64,000 bases of DNA from Streptomyces collinus (GCF_031348265.1 NZ_CP133771.1:2108001-2172000); one strand, 5' to 3'; counted from the first letter of the stretch, positions 27,534 to 39,475 are shown. Numbers and translations are program-made. The notes: generated from the sequence alone by a model not told the origin.

Positions 27534-28577
27534 ATGGCGACCATGGCCGACGTCGCGCGGAGCGCCGGTGTCTCCGTGGCGACGGTCTCGCACGTGCTCA
27601 ACGGCACCCGGCCGGTGCTGCCGCACACCCGCCAGGCGGTCCTGGACGCCGTGGAGGAGCTCGGCTACACCACGAACACACTGGCCCGTTCCCTGGTGAC
27701 GGCCCGCACCCGGTCCATCGGACTGGCGGTCTCGGCGATCAGCAACCCGTACTTCACGGAGATCCTCCAGGGCGTCGAGGCCGCCGCGCTGGAGGCCGGC
27801 TACAGCCTGCTGATCGCCGATCCGCACGACGACCCGGAGCACGAGCGCAAGGTCGTCCAGCTGCTGCACGAACGCCGGGTGGACGGCGTGATCGTCGCGC
27901 CCTCGGCCGATCCGCACGGGCTGCTCGCCTATCTGGGGCGGCACGACGTACCGGCCGTGTTCCTGGACCGGCTGGTGGACGGGGCCGGGACCGACGGCGG
28001 TCCGCGCTTCGACCAGGTGTGCGCCGACAACGCCGATCCGACGTCCCGGCTGGTCACCCATCTCGCCGGGCTCGGGCACCGCCGGATCGGACTGGTGGCG
28101 GGGCGGCCGGGGCTCAGCACCACGAGCGAGCGGATCTCCGGCTACCGCAGCGGTCTCGCGTTCGCGGGGCTGGCGTACGACGGGCGGCTGCTGGTGCACG
28201 GCGATTCGGAGTCCGCCGGTGCCGAGCAGGCCACCGAGGCCCTGCTGTCCCTGGGCGAGCCGCCCACCGCGCTGGTCACCGGCAACAACGCCATGACCAT
28301 CGGGGTGCTGCGTGCCCTGGGCGCGCACGGCCTGTCCGTGCCGGACGACATCGCCCTGTGCTGCTTCGACGATTTCGCCTGGGCGGACCTGTTCTCGCCC
28401 CGTCTCACCGCGATCGCGCAGCCCGGCAGGGACATCGGCGCCCGGGCCGTCCACGTGCTCCTGGAGCGGCTCGCCGAGCCGGACCGGCCCGCCCGGACCG
28501 TGCGCCTGCCCTGTGCCTTCGTCCACCGCACGTCGTGCGGCTGTCCCAGCCCGTCCGAGGAAGGAACCCCGTCGTGA
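27534..28577 (+). CDS. LacI-family transcriptional regulator
   Basis: 347-aa repressor. The N-terminal helix-turn-helix MADVARSAGVSVATVSHVLN and hinge helix (TTNTLARSLVTARTRSIG) precede a periplasmic-binding-protein-like sensor domain (SNPYFTEILQGVE; DGVIVAPSA; RRIGLVAGRPG; ALVTGNN). The ATG at 27534 has GGAGGAGGG upstream. Its stop overlaps the start of a PfkB kinase (GTGA), so it probably controls that kinase, with the sugar or its phosphate as effector. The C-terminus ends in a Cys-rich HRTSCGCP as in many Streptomyces members. Confidence 0.93.
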   Translation: MATMADVARSAGVSVATVSHVLNGTRPVLPHTRQAVLDAVEELGYTTNTLARSLVTARTRSIGLAVSAISNPYFTEILQGVEAAALEAGYSLLIADPHDDPEHERKVVQLLHERRVDGVIVAPSADPHGLLAYLGRHDVPAVFLDRLVDGAGTDGGPRFDQVCADNADPTSRLVTHLAGLGHRRIGLVAGRPGLSTTSERISGYRSGLAFAGLAYDGRLLVHGDSESAGAEQATEALLSLGEPPTALVTGNNAMTIGVLRALGAHGLSVPDDIALCCFDDFAWADLFSPRLTAIAQPGRDIGARAVHVLLERLAEPDRPARTVRLPCAFVHRTSCGCPSPSEEGTPS

Positions 28578-29482
28578 TCGTCGTCGCCGGTGAAGCCCTG
28601 ATCGACCTGGTACCGCAGGGCACGGGTGCCCTGGCGGCCCTGCAGCCGGCGCTCGGCGGCGGCCCGTACAACACGGCCGTGGCGCTGGGCCGCCTCGGCT
28701 CCCCGGCCGCCTTCTGCTCCCGGGTGTCGTCCGACGCCTTCGGAGAGGCACTGCTGGACCGGCTGCGCGAAACCGGGGTCGGCGTGTCCTCGGTGCAGCG
28801 GGGCACCGAGCCGACGACCCTCGCCGTCGCCACGGTCGGCGCGGACGGCTCGGCGGCGTACTCCTTCTACGTCGACGGCACTGCGGACCGGCTGTTCGAA
28901 GCGCCCGCCGCGCTGCCCTCCGGCACCCGCGCGGTGTCTTTCGGCACCTGCTCGCTGGTGCTGGAGCCGGGGGCGAGCGCGTACGAGGAGCTGATGCGGA
29001 GGGCGGCCGCGCAGGGCGTGTTCACGGCGCTGGACCCGAACATCAGAGCGGGGCTGATCCCCGACGCGGACGCCTACCGGGCGCGGTTCAAGAGCTGGCT
29101 GCCGTCGGTGTCGCTGCTGAAGCTGTCCGCCGAGGACGCCGAGTGGCTCGGGGGAACGCCCCGGGAGTGGCTGACGGCCGGTCCGGCGGCGGTGGTGATC
29201 ACCCGGGGCGGCGAGGGGCTGACCGCCTACACCGCCGACGGCGGCGAGTACGCGGTACCAGGCGAGCGCGTGGAGGTCGTGGACACGATCGGCGCGGGCG
29301 ACACGGTCAACGCGGCCCTGCTGCACGGGCTCGCCGTACGCGACGCCCTCAGCGCCCGGGCGCTGGCCGAACTGGGCCCCGGCGGCTGGACGGAACTGCT
29401 GGGCTTCGCGGCCCGCGCGGCGGCGATCACCTGCTCGCGGGCCGGGGCGGAGCCGCCGTACGCCCACGAGCTGGAGGGCTGA
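28574..29482 (+). CDS. PfkB-family carbohydrate kinase (fructokinase-like)
   Basis: Ribokinase-fold sugar kinase (302 aa), ATP-dependent phosphorylation of a cytoplasmic sugar. The substrate-binding motif GGGPYNTAVALGRLG near residue 33 and the C-terminal signature DTIGAGDTVNAALLHGL with the catalytic Asp are intact. The fructokinase-like GEALIDLVPQG start is seen. GTG start overlapping the LacI stop by 4 bp. No transporter is adjacent, so the sugar is imported by a system elsewhere. Fructose is a guess from subfamily resemblance. Confidence 0.9.
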   Translation: MIVVAGEALIDLVPQGTGALAALQPALGGGPYNTAVALGRLGSPAAFCSRVSSDAFGEALLDRLRETGVGVSSVQRGTEPTTLAVATVGADGSAAYSFYVDGTADRLFEAPAALPSGTRAVSFGTCSLVLEPGASAYEELMRRAAAQGVFTALDPNIRAGLIPDADAYRARFKSWLPSVSLLKLSAEDAEWLGGTPREWLTAGPAAVVITRGGEGLTAYTADGGEYAVPGERVEVVDTIGAGDTVNAALLHGLAVRDALSARALAELGPGGWTELLGFAARAAAITCSRAGAEPPYAHELEG

Positions 29483-29526
29483 CGCCGGGCTGCCCTTCCG
29501 GGCGGCTGCGGACGGGCGGGTTGCTT

Positions 29527-30396
29527 TCAGCCGGTCTCCCCCATCGCCACCGCGCGCAGGGCGCCGGGGCGGCGGCCGTTGAGCCGGTCCAGGGCGGCGG
29601 CCGTGGCGTCGTCCGCGGGCAGGTGGATGACGAGCCGCTGCCCCTCGTCGGGAAGCGCGAGCGTCTCCTGCAGCAGCCGCAGGGAACCGGCCTCCGGGTG
29701 CTCGATGTGCTGGGAGCCCGTCCGCCGGGGTGTCACGGTCAGATCGGCGAACCGGTCGGTGAAGTCCGCGCCCGCCGTCACGGTCAGCTCGTCGGCCAGC
29801 TCGGCGAGGTACGGATCCCTCAGGGGGACGCCGTGCCGGAGCCGGGCGACGAGGTCGTCGGCCACCCGGTCCCAGTCGCGGTAGGCGCTGCGCGCCCGCT
29901 CGTCGGTGAACAGGTACCGGAGCAGATTGGGCCGCTCGTCGTCCAGCATGCCGAGGGGGCGGGCCAGCCGTTCGTACCCGGCGGTGTGGGCGAGGACGTC
30001 ACCGATCCAGTTGATCACCAGTGCGGGAGCCGGCTCCAGGCGGTCCAGCACGGCCCGTACGGTGGGGCGCGCCGCGCGGCTGAGTGACGGGGCCGCCGCG
30101 CAGACCAGGGGGTCGCCGCCGTCCGCCTCCTTGGTCAGGCGGCGCAGCAGCATCCGGTCGGTGAGGGAGAGGTTCAGGGCGTCGGCCAGGGCGCCGAGCA
30201 CCTGGGCGGACGGATTGCGGTCGCGGCCCTGTTCCAGCCGGGTGAGGTACTCGACGCTGACACCGGCGAGCGTGGCCAGTTCGGCACGTCTCAGGCCCGG
30301 GGTGCGGCGCCGGGGGCCTGTGGGCAGGCCCGCCTCGGCCGGGGTGACGGCTTCGCGCCAGGTGCGCAGGAACGTGCCCAACTCGTTGTCGCTCAC
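29527..30396 (-). CDS. XRE-family regulator with MmyB-type ligand domain
   Basis: 289-aa regulator. An N-terminal XRE helix-turn-helix (LGTFLRTWREAVTPAEAG; RRAELATLAGVSVEYLTRLEQGRDRNPS) is followed by the MmyB-like sensor domain (about 105-285; NWIGDVLAHTAGYERLARPLG, NLLRYLFTDERARSAYRDWDRVADDLVARLR). MmyB-type regulators bind a fatty-acid-like ligand in known structures. The GTG start at 30396 has no clear ribosome-binding site. Divergent from the YceI gene 102 bp away, which it may control. Many Streptomyces members lie next to the oxidoreductase or small gene they regulate. Confidence 0.88.
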   Translation of the reverse strand: MSDNELGTFLRTWREAVTPAEAGLPTGPRRRTPGLRRAELATLAGVSVEYLTRLEQGRDRNPSAQVLGALADALNLSLTDRMLLRRLTKEADGGDPLVCAAAPSLSRAARPTVRAVLDRLEPAPALVINWIGDVLAHTAGYERLARPLGMLDDERPNLLRYLFTDERARSAYRDWDRVADDLVARLRHGVPLRDPYLAELADELTVTAGADFTDRFADLTVTPRRTGSQHIEHPEAGSLRLLQETLALPDEGQRLVIHLPADDATAAALDRLNGRRPGALRAVAMGETG

Positions 30397-30498
30397 CCGA
30401 ACGAACGTACAGCGCCTGGGGGCACGGAGGGTGGCCCCGTCACTACCAGGCTCCGGCCGGTCTCCCTTCTGGGCCGCGCGGCCCTCAGGGTGGAGGGC

Positions 30499-31050
30499 AT
30501 GACGAATGACACCGCCATCACCGCCCTGCCGCTGGCCTCCGGTCAGTGGGCCCTCGACCCGTTCCACTCCTCCGTGAACTTCACCATCCGGCACCTGGGC
30601 ATCGCCAAGGTGCGGGGGCGCTTCGAGCGGCTGGAGGCCGAACTGTTCGTCGGTGAGCGGATCGAGGACGTGCGTGTCTCCGCGACCGTCGACCTGGCCT
30701 CGGTCAACACCGGCAACGCCGACCGGGACGCGCATGTGCGGGCCTCCGACCTGCTGAACGTGGAGAAGCGCCCCACGATGACGTACCGCTCGACGAGGGT
30801 GTCGGGCGCGGGTGAGGACTGGACCATGGAGGGCGAGCTGACCATCGGCGACGTGACCCGCCCGGTGTCGCTCGCCGTGGAGTTCGGCGGGCTGGTCGAC
30901 GTGCCCATGGACGGCAGCCGGCACGCCGGGTTCGAGGCGACGGGCGAGATCCGGCGCGGTGAATTCGGGCTGGACTTCGCCCCTGGCCTGCTCGGCGAAG
31001 TGGTCAAGATCCAGCTCGACATGCAGTTCGTGGAGCCGAAGAGCGCCTGA
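30499..31050 (+). CDS. YceI-family protein
   Basis: Lipocalin-like beta-barrel (183 aa) of the YceI family, which binds polyprenyl or isoprenoid-like lipids in known structures. Seen: WALDPFHSSVNFTIRHLGIAKVRGRF at the start, DRDAHVRASDLLNVEKRPTM, and LTIGDVTRPVSLAVEF. No signal peptide, so it is cytoplasmic unlike E. coli YceI. The ATG at 30499 has GGAGGG only 1-2 nt upstream; the GTG at 30490 is an alternative. Divergent from the MmyB-type regulator. Confidence 0.92.
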   Translation: MTNDTAITALPLASGQWALDPFHSSVNFTIRHLGIAKVRGRFERLEAELFVGERIEDVRVSATVDLASVNTGNADRDAHVRASDLLNVEKRPTMTYRSTRVSGAGEDWTMEGELTIGDVTRPVSLAVEFGGLVDVPMDGSRHAGFEATGEIRRGEFGLDFAPGLLGEVVKIQLDMQFVEPKSA

Positions 31051-31062
31051 CCGCACACCGAA

Positions 31063-31104
31063 CGCGCCGTGCCCCACAGGACGTTGCCTGTGGGGCACGG
31101 CGCG
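31063..31104. terminator. Perfect 18-bp bidirectional hairpin between yceI and uvrA
   Basis: CGCGCCGTGCCCCACAGG and its exact complement flank ACGTTG. The hairpin lies between convergent genes, 12 bp after the yceI stop and 14 bp beyond the uvrA stop, so it can serve both. Confidence 0.88.
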
Positions 31105-31118
31105 TGGAGCGGGAGACC

Positions 31119-34175
<3,057 letters not shown>

Positions 34176-34230
34176 GCCGGTCCGCACCTTTCTTGAGAGA
34201 AGTGACAGGGGCGGGGCCCCCGTCTTTCTC

Positions 34231-34253
34231 AGACTAGGGGGAGCCACTGACAA
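34231..34253 (-). promoter_or_regulatory. RecA-independent DNA-damage promoter of uvrA
   Basis: Minus strand: TTGTCAGTG, 8 bp, TAGTCT, an exact match to TTGTCRGTG-N8-TAnnnT. Distance from the -10 box to the GTG start is 55 bp. Confidence 0.8.
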
Positions 34254-34397
34254 CGCCGGTCGGATTCACGGGTTGCCAACAAACCCCGGCTCTCCAGCAT
34301 GCCCGACGCCACGTCCGACCATATAGCACGTGCTTTCGATTTACGGCACTGCTTCACCACCTTCACCCGAAGGAGTGGCGGAGCTAAGGTCAGCACC

Positions 34398-35090
34398 ATG
34401 ATTGATCACGCTCATGACCTGGCGTCTGTACGTGACGCGACGGAACGGCTGCTGACCGCAGTCGGCAAACTGGACAACGCCTCTGTGACCCACCCGTCAC
34501 GGCTGCCCGGCTGGAGCCGTGGCCATGTCCTGGCCCACCTGGCGCGCAATGCGGACGCCCTGGTGAACGTGCTCGAAGGGCGTCCCATGTACGTCTCCGG
34601 CGAGGCCCGGGACACCGACATCGAGCGGGACGCCCCCCGCGCCCTCGACGTCCAGCTCGCCGACCTTCGTGAGAGCGCGGCCCGCTTCCAGGAGTCCGGG
34701 GCCGCTCCCGCGGACTGGTCTCGCACGGTGGAGCTGCGCAACGGGGTCACGGACTCCGCGTCCCGGGTGCCGTTCCGGAGGTGGGTGGAGGTGGAGCTGC
34801 ACCACGTGGACCTGGGCATCGGTTACGAGCTGGAGGACCTGCCGGCGGAGTTCACCGAGCGGGAGATCGACTTCCTGGCCGACCGGTTCGCCGGACACCC
34901 CGACGTACCGGCCACCCGCGTCACGGACGGCACGCGCGCGTGGAGCACCGGACGGAAGCCGGGCGGGCAGGGGCCCGAGGTGACGGTCACGGGTCCCCCG
35001 GCCGACCTGCTGGGCTGGCTCGCCGGCCGCCGCGACGGATCCGCGCTGACCTCGGCCGGCGGCCCGCTTCCGGCGCTGCCGCCGCTATAG
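34398..35090 (+). CDS. Maleylpyruvate isomerase family mycothiol-dependent enzyme
   Basis: DinB-fold protein (230 aa) of the mycothiol-dependent maleylpyruvate isomerase family. N-terminal domain (about 1-145) has LPGWSRGHVLAHLARNADAL, with a metal-ligand histidine, and VEVELHHVDLG with a second histidine pair. The C-terminal domain (about 150-230) ends in the family's TVTGPPADLLGWLAGR. Mycothiol use is the family's property and fits an actinobacterium; the substrate is unknown. Start ATG has AAGG 10 nt upstream. The next gene begins 10 bp later on the same strand. Confidence 0.88.
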   Translation: MIDHAHDLASVRDATERLLTAVGKLDNASVTHPSRLPGWSRGHVLAHLARNADALVNVLEGRPMYVSGEARDTDIERDAPRALDVQLADLRESAARFQESGAAPADWSRTVELRNGVTDSASRVPFRRWVEVELHHVDLGIGYELEDLPAEFTEREIDFLADRFAGHPDVPATRVTDGTRAWSTGRKPGGQGPEVTVTGPPADLLGWLAGRRDGSALTSAGGPLPALPPL

Positions 35091-35100
35091 GCTGGCGGAC

Positions 35101-35757
35101 ATGACGTACAGCGGAGAGGTGACGGTCGGCGGACCGGCCGATGTGCACGAGCTCAAGGACCTGATGATCACCAAGATCGCGGTGGGTCCGATGAACAACA
35201 ACGCCTATCTGCTGCGCTGCCGGGCCACGGACGAGCAGTTGCTGATCGACGCCGCCAACGAGGCGGACACACTGCTCGGCATGATCGGCGGCGACGGCAT
35301 CGCGTCCGTCGTGACCACCCACCGGCACGGCGACCACTGGCAGGCGCTCGCCGAGGTGGCGGCGGCCACCGGCGCCCGCACCTACGCGGGCCGGGAGGAC
35401 GCCGAGGGCATCCCCGTCCGGACCGACGTGCCGGTCGACGACGGCGACACCATCCGAGTAGGGCGCGTGGAACTCACCGCGCGCCACCTCGTCGGGCACA
35501 CGCCGGGGTCGATCGCCCTCGTCTACGACGACCCGCACGGGCATCCGCATGTGTTCACCGGGGACTGCCTGTTCCCGGGCGGCGTGGGCAACACCCACGA
35601 TGACCCGAAGGCGTTCGCCAGCCTCCTGCACGACGTCGAGACCAAGATTTTCGACGCCCTCCCGGACGAGACCTGGGTCTACCCGGGGCACGGCAACGAC
35701 ACGAGCCTGGGCGCGGAGCGCCCGCACCTGCCGGAGTGGCACGCGCGCGGGTGGTGA
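35101..35757 (+). CDS. MBL-fold metallo-hydrolase (glyoxalase II-like)
   Basis: 218-aa hydrolase with the dinuclear metal motif T-H74-R-H76-G-D78-H79-W and further ligands in HTPGSIAL, FTGDCLFPGG and YPGHGNDT. This is the glyoxalase II/persulfide dioxygenase-like group. It starts 10 bp after the mycothiol-type isomerase and has a MNNNAYLLRC core, common in Streptomyces homologues. The pairing with a mycothiol enzyme suggests hydrolysis of a thiol conjugate, by inference only. Confidence 0.92.
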   Translation: MTYSGEVTVGGPADVHELKDLMITKIAVGPMNNNAYLLRCRATDEQLLIDAANEADTLLGMIGGDGIASVVTTHRHGDHWQALAEVAAATGARTYAGREDAEGIPVRTDVPVDDGDTIRVGRVELTARHLVGHTPGSIALVYDDPHGHPHVFTGDCLFPGGVGNTHDDPKAFASLLHDVETKIFDALPDETWVYPGHGNDTSLGAERPHLPEWHARGW

Positions 35758-35829
35758 GCATGCGCGCGGCGCGGTGAGCGGGTGGTGGCTGCGCCGGTGC
35801 CGAAGGGGTGCGTGGGTGGTGAAGGGCTG

Positions 35830-36005
35830 CGCGGGGCGTCGGGTGGTGCGGGGGGGCTGTCGCGTGGTGCCCGGAGCGACGTCGCGTAGTGCGCGGGACG
35901 CCGTCACCTTGAGCGGTGAGCGCCGTCGCGTTGAGCCGTGGGCGCCGTCGCGTTGAGCCGTGGGCGCCGTCGCGTTGAGCTGTGGGCGCCGTCGCGTTGA
36001 GCCGT
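35830..36005. repeat. 22-bp tandem repeat array, eight units
   Basis: Units at 35830, 35852, 35874, 35896, 35918, 35940, 35962 and 35984. The last four are GGGCGCCGTCGCGTTGAGCC+GT with at most one change each; units become steadily more diverged toward 35830. The unit is not a multiple of three, so it is not a protein repeat. The region 35758-36293 (536 bp) otherwise has no gene. It holds this array and, near its right end, small inverted repeats (GTGTG...CACAC at about 36022-36040 and AGTTG...CAACT at about 36073-36088). Confidence 0.9.
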
Positions 36006-36293
36006 GAGCCGCGCACGCGCCCCGTGTGAATCGTTTGCACACGCCGGTGTCGTACGCGCGCTCCCCTCGAAGCTAGTTGCGCAGTCAACTGATAGCAGCC
36101 CCGCGCAGGATGACGGCTCCTGGGCGGATGGGCCGCCGGCCTGTCGTTCCCCGCCCTCGGCCGGCGGCCCCGGCACATGCCAACACGGCCGCATCCGAGG
36201 CGCGTTCACGAGATTGCAACGCCCGTTCCCACTATCCGGACATGTGGCGTCGTGACCTCGACAGACGGGACCGTCGGCTGTCAATCTCCCGCC

Positions 36294-37166
36294 ATGCATC
36301 CTGCCCCGCGCGCCCTGCGCCGCGCCGCCGTCGCCGTCGTCCTCCTTGCCGCCGCCGTGAGCTGCGCTCCGCAGCCGGAGGAGCCGGGCGAGCCGTCGTC
36401 GTCCGCCGGGAGCACGTGCGAGAAGGGCGAGTTGGCCACCCGGACCTCGGGCAAGCTGACGATCGCCACCGACGAGCCCGCCTACGAGCCGTGGTTCAAG
36501 GACGGCAAGCCCGCCAACGGCAAGGGATTCGAGTCGGCGGTCGCCTACGCCGTCGCCGACCGGCTCGGTTACGCCAAGGACAAGGTCGCCTGGCAGACCG
36601 TCCCCTTCAACAAGGCTTTCGCACCCGGTGAGAAGACCTTCGACTTCGACATCAACCAGGTGTCCATCAGCGAGGAGCGCAAGAAGGCCGTGGACTTCTC
36701 CTCCGGCTACTACGACGTACGCCAGGCCGTCGTCGCGCTGAAGGGCTCCAAGGCCGCGAGGGCGAAGAGCATCGCGGAGCTGAAGGGCGTGAAGCTGGGC
36801 GCGCAGGTCGGCACCACCAGCCTCGACTACATCGACGACGTGGTGCGGCCCGCGCAGCCGGCGGCCGTCTACGGAAAGAACGACCAGGCCAAGTCCGCTC
36901 TGAAGAACGGCCAGGTCGACGCGATCGTCGTCGATCTGCCGACCGCGTTCTACATCACCGGGGCCGAGGTCACCGACGCGACGATCGTCGGCCAGTTCGA
37001 GCAACAGGGCGGTACGCCGGAGCAGTTCGGCCTCGTGCTCGACAAGGGCAGCGCGCTCACCTCCTGCGTCTCGCGGGCCGTGGACACCCTGCGCGAGGAC
37101 GGCACGCTCGCGAAGATCGAGCAGCAGTGGCTGTCGGACGCCGTCGACGCGCCGGTGCTCAAGTGA
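36294..37166 (+). CDS. Amino-acid ABC transporter solute-binding lipoprotein
   Basis: Family 3 (polar amino-acid) binding protein, 290 aa. The signal peptide ends in a lipobox AAAVSC. The mature protein has KLTIATDEPAYEPWF, GFESAVAYAVADRLG, FDFDINQVSISEERKKAVDFSSGYYDVRQAVV and QFGLVLDKGSALTSCV, all typical of the glutamine/arginine/cystine group. ATG start without a convincing ribosome-binding site. Its stop overlaps the permease start by 4 bp; the three genes form a complete importer. The specific amino acid is not decided. Confidence 0.93.
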   Translation: MHPAPRALRRAAVAVVLLAAAVSCAPQPEEPGEPSSSAGSTCEKGELATRTSGKLTIATDEPAYEPWFKDGKPANGKGFESAVAYAVADRLGYAKDKVAWQTVPFNKAFAPGEKTFDFDINQVSISEERKKAVDFSSGYYDVRQAVVALKGSKAARAKSIAELKGVKLGAQVGTTSLDYIDDVVRPAQPAAVYGKNDQAKSALKNGQVDAIVVDLPTAFYITGAEVTDATIVGQFEQQGGTPEQFGLVLDKGSALTSCVSRAVDTLREDGTLAKIEQQWLSDAVDAPVLK

Positions 37167-38059
37167 CGCTCGACAAGGAGGAGCTGGGCTCCGGCGAGCG
37201 CGACGCGGCAGACGACTACAAGCCCTCGCAGCGGCGCCGGGACCGGGAGCGGTACAGGCGCGCTCGCGCCCGGCGCGCGACGGCGATCGGCGCGCTCTCG
37301 ACCCTCGTCACCGCGGTCGTCCTCTACCTGGTCGTCGTCAGCGCCCCGGGCTGGCCGCGCACCAAGGAGACCTTCTTCGACCGGGAGTACGCGCGTGAGG
37401 CGCTCCCGAAGGTCCTGGAAGGGCTGTGGCTGAACGTCCGGCTGCTGCTGATCTGCGGTGCCGCCGTGCTCGTCCTCGGCATACTGATCGCCGTCGCCCG
37501 CACCCTGCGCGGCCCGGTGTTCTTCCCCCTGCGGTTCCTGGCCGCGGCGTACACGGACTTCTTCCGGGGGCTGCCGCTCATCATCAACCTGATGATCGTG
37601 GTCCTCGGCGTCCCGGCGCTGCGGCTCCAGGGGGTGACCGTCGACCCGGTGCTGCTCGGCGGCACAGCGCTCACCCTGACGTACTCGGCGTACGTCGCCG
37701 AGGTGTTCCGCGCCGGCATCGAGTCCGTGCACCCCTCGCAGCGCGCCGCGGCCCGCTCGCTGGGGCTGAGCAACCGGCAGGCGCTGCGGTACGTGGTGCT
37801 GCCGCAGGCGGTGCGCCGTCAGGTGCCGCCGCTGCTGAACGACCTGGTGTCGCTGCAGAAGGACACCGGGCTCGTCTCGATCGGCGGTGCGGTGGACGCC
37901 GTACGGGCCGCCGACATCATCGTCGGCCGCAGCCTCAACTACACGCCGTACATCGTCGCGGGGCTGGTCTTCGTCGCGCTGACCATCCCCATGACCCGTT
38001 TCACGGACTGGGTGACGGCACGGATGGACCGCCGGCAGGCCCAGGGAGGAGCCATATGA
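37163..38059 (+). CDS. Amino-acid ABC transporter permease (HisM/GlnP-type)
   Basis: 298-aa membrane subunit. A charged cytoplasmic N-terminus of about 45 residues, rich in Arg and longer than in E. coli homologues, precedes five or six helices. The permease signature includes FFRGLPLIINLMIV and the EAA-type loop ESVHPSQRAAARSLGLSNRQALRYVVLPQAVRR. GTG start overlapping the binding-protein stop and ATGA overlap with the ATPase: translationally coupled operon. Confidence 0.94.
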   Translation: MTLDKEELGSGERDAADDYKPSQRRRDRERYRRARARRATAIGALSTLVTAVVLYLVVVSAPGWPRTKETFFDREYAREALPKVLEGLWLNVRLLLICGAAVLVLGILIAVARTLRGPVFFPLRFLAAAYTDFFRGLPLIINLMIVVLGVPALRLQGVTVDPVLLGGTALTLTYSAYVAEVFRAGIESVHPSQRAAARSLGLSNRQALRYVVLPQAVRRQVPPLLNDLVSLQKDTGLVSIGGAVDAVRAADIIVGRSLNYTPYIVAGLVFVALTIPMTRFTDWVTARMDRRQAQGGAI

Positions 38060-38808
38060 GCGGGACCCTCGTGCTGCGCATGGAGTCCGTCCGCAAGACC
38101 TTCGGCGGCTCGGTCGTCCTGCGGGACGTCGACCTGGAGGTCGCCCCGCACACCGTCACCGCGCTGATCGGCGCCTCCGGCTCCGGCAAGTCCACACTGC
38201 TGCGCTGCGCCAACCTGCTGGAGGAGATCGACGACGGGGCGATCTGGCTGGACGACGAGGAGGTCACCGACCCGCGGGTCGACCAGGACGCCGTGCGGCG
38301 CCGGATCGGCGTGGTGTTCCAGGCGTACAACCTGTTCCCGCACATGACCGTTCTGGAGAACATCACGCTCGCCCCACGGCGCGTGCACGGTGTCGCCCGC
38401 GCCGAGGCCGAGGCACGCGCGCGTGAGCTGCTGGAGCGGCTGGGGCTGGGCGGGAAGGCGGGCGAGTATCCGGACCGGCTGAGCGGCGGCCAGCAGCAGC
38501 GTGCGGCGATCGTGCGGGCCCTGGCCGTACGCCCCCGGCTGCTGCTGCTCGACGAGATCACGGCCGCCCTCGATCCCGAGTTGGTGGGCGAGGTCCTCAC
38601 CGTAGTCCGCGACCTGAAGGACGAGGGCATGACCATGGTGCTGGCCACCCACGAGATGGGCTTCGCCCGGGAGGTCGCCGACCAGGTGTGCTTCCTGGAG
38701 GGCGGCGTGGTGCTGGAGCGCGGCACCGCCGAGCAGGTCTTCGGGGATCCGCGGCAGGAGCGCACGCGGCGCTTCCTGCGGCGGATCGTGGAGGCGGGGA
38801 GGCTGTAG
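38056..38808 (+). CDS. Amino-acid ABC transporter ATP-binding protein
   Basis: 250-aa ATPase: Walker [14 protein letters not shown]-loop VFQAYNLFPHM, signature LSGGQQQRAAIVRAL, Walker B LLLLDEITAALDP and switch His in ATHEMGFA. The Ile within DEITAALD is typical of the polar amino-acid class. GGAGGA precedes the ATG. Last gene of the importer operon. Confidence 0.96.
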   Translation: MSGTLVLRMESVRKTFGGSVVLRDVDLEVAPHTVTALIGASGSGKSTLLRCANLLEEIDDGAIWLDDEEVTDPRVDQDAVRRRIGVVFQAYNLFPHMTVLENITLAPRRVHGVARAEAEARARELLERLGLGGKAGEYPDRLSGGQQQRAAIVRALAVRPRLLLLDEITAALDPELVGEVLTVVRDLKDEGMTMVLATHEMGFAREVADQVCFLEGGVVLERGTAEQVFGDPRQERTRRFLRRIVEAGRL

Positions 38809-38863
38809 GAAGCCGGGCGGTAAGAGGCGCCCGCCATGGTCGGCGGTCCTTACCCGCAATGGC

Positions 38864-39337
38864 TCACGCCTCCGCCGTGCCCGACCCCGCCAGCGCCGCG
38901 ACGCGCTCCACACCGAACACGTACCCCTGCACGCCGCAGCCCGCGATGACCCCGTCGGCACGCAGCGACACGTACGAGTGGTGCCGGAACGCCTCACGCT
39001 GGTGGATGTTGGAAATGTGGACCTCCAGCACCGGCAGACCGTCACAGGTGTTGAGGGCGTCAAGGATGGCGACGGAGGTGTGCGAGTAGGCACCGGGGTT
39101 GATCACGATGCCGCAGTGGTTCAGCCGCGCCTCGTGAATCCAGTCGACCAGCTCGCCCTCGTGGTTGGACTGGCGGAAGTCGACGGTTCCGCCGTGGGCG
39201 GCCGCCGCCTTGGCGCACAGAGCCTCGACGTCCGCGAGAGTGTCGGAGCCGTAGATCTCCGGCTGGCGCTGGCCGAGGAGGTTCAGGTTGGGCCCGTTGA
39301 GGATCATGATAGGGGCGTGGGCCAGGGTGCGGGGCAC
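38864..39337 (-). CDS. aroQ: 3-dehydroquinate dehydratase, type II
   Basis: Shikimate-pathway step converting 3-dehydroquinate to 3-dehydroshikimate. The 157-aa dodecameric-type enzyme has [19 protein letters not shown] with catalytic Arg24 and Tyr29, [25 protein letters not shown] and [21 protein letters not shown] start with GGAGGAACC. Solo gene on the minus strand; not in an aro operon. Confidence 0.97.
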   Translation of the reverse strand: MPRTLAHAPIMILNGPNLNLLGQRQPEIYGSDTLADVEALCAKAAAAHGGTVDFRQSNHEGELVDWIHEARLNHCGIVINPGAYSHTSVAILDALNTCDGLPVLEVHISNIHQREAFRHHSYVSLRADGVIAGCGVQGYVFGVERVAALAGSGTAEA

Positions 39338-39373
39338 GGTTCCTCCGGTCCGTTCAGGGTCGCGCGGCCCATG

Positions 39374-39475
39374 GCGGACCGCCGCTCACAGCCGGTCTAT
39401 CACGGGGTGCGGGCCGATCTCGCCCCTGTGTGGGGGACGGCAGACCGTCCCGCAGGCCGGTTTATCACGGTGCGC
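39374..39475. repeat. Imperfect direct repeat upstream of the S66 peptidase gene
   Basis: GCCGGTCTATCACGG at 39391-39405 recurs as GCCGGTTTATCACGG at 39456-39470, 65 bp apart. The flanks also match loosely (GGCGGACCG versus GGCAGACCG). The second copy ends 35 bp before the ATG at 39506. It may be a duplicated promoter/operator segment. Confidence 0.6.

Noticed and set aside
35830..36005. Possible CRISPR array
   Set aside because: Units are directly adjacent with no unique spacers, and no cas genes are present.
35555..36178. Minus-strand open frame with repeated LNATAPTAQRDGAHGS-like peptides
   Set aside because: It merely translates the 22-bp array, whose unit is not a multiple of three, and it crosses into the MBL-fold gene.
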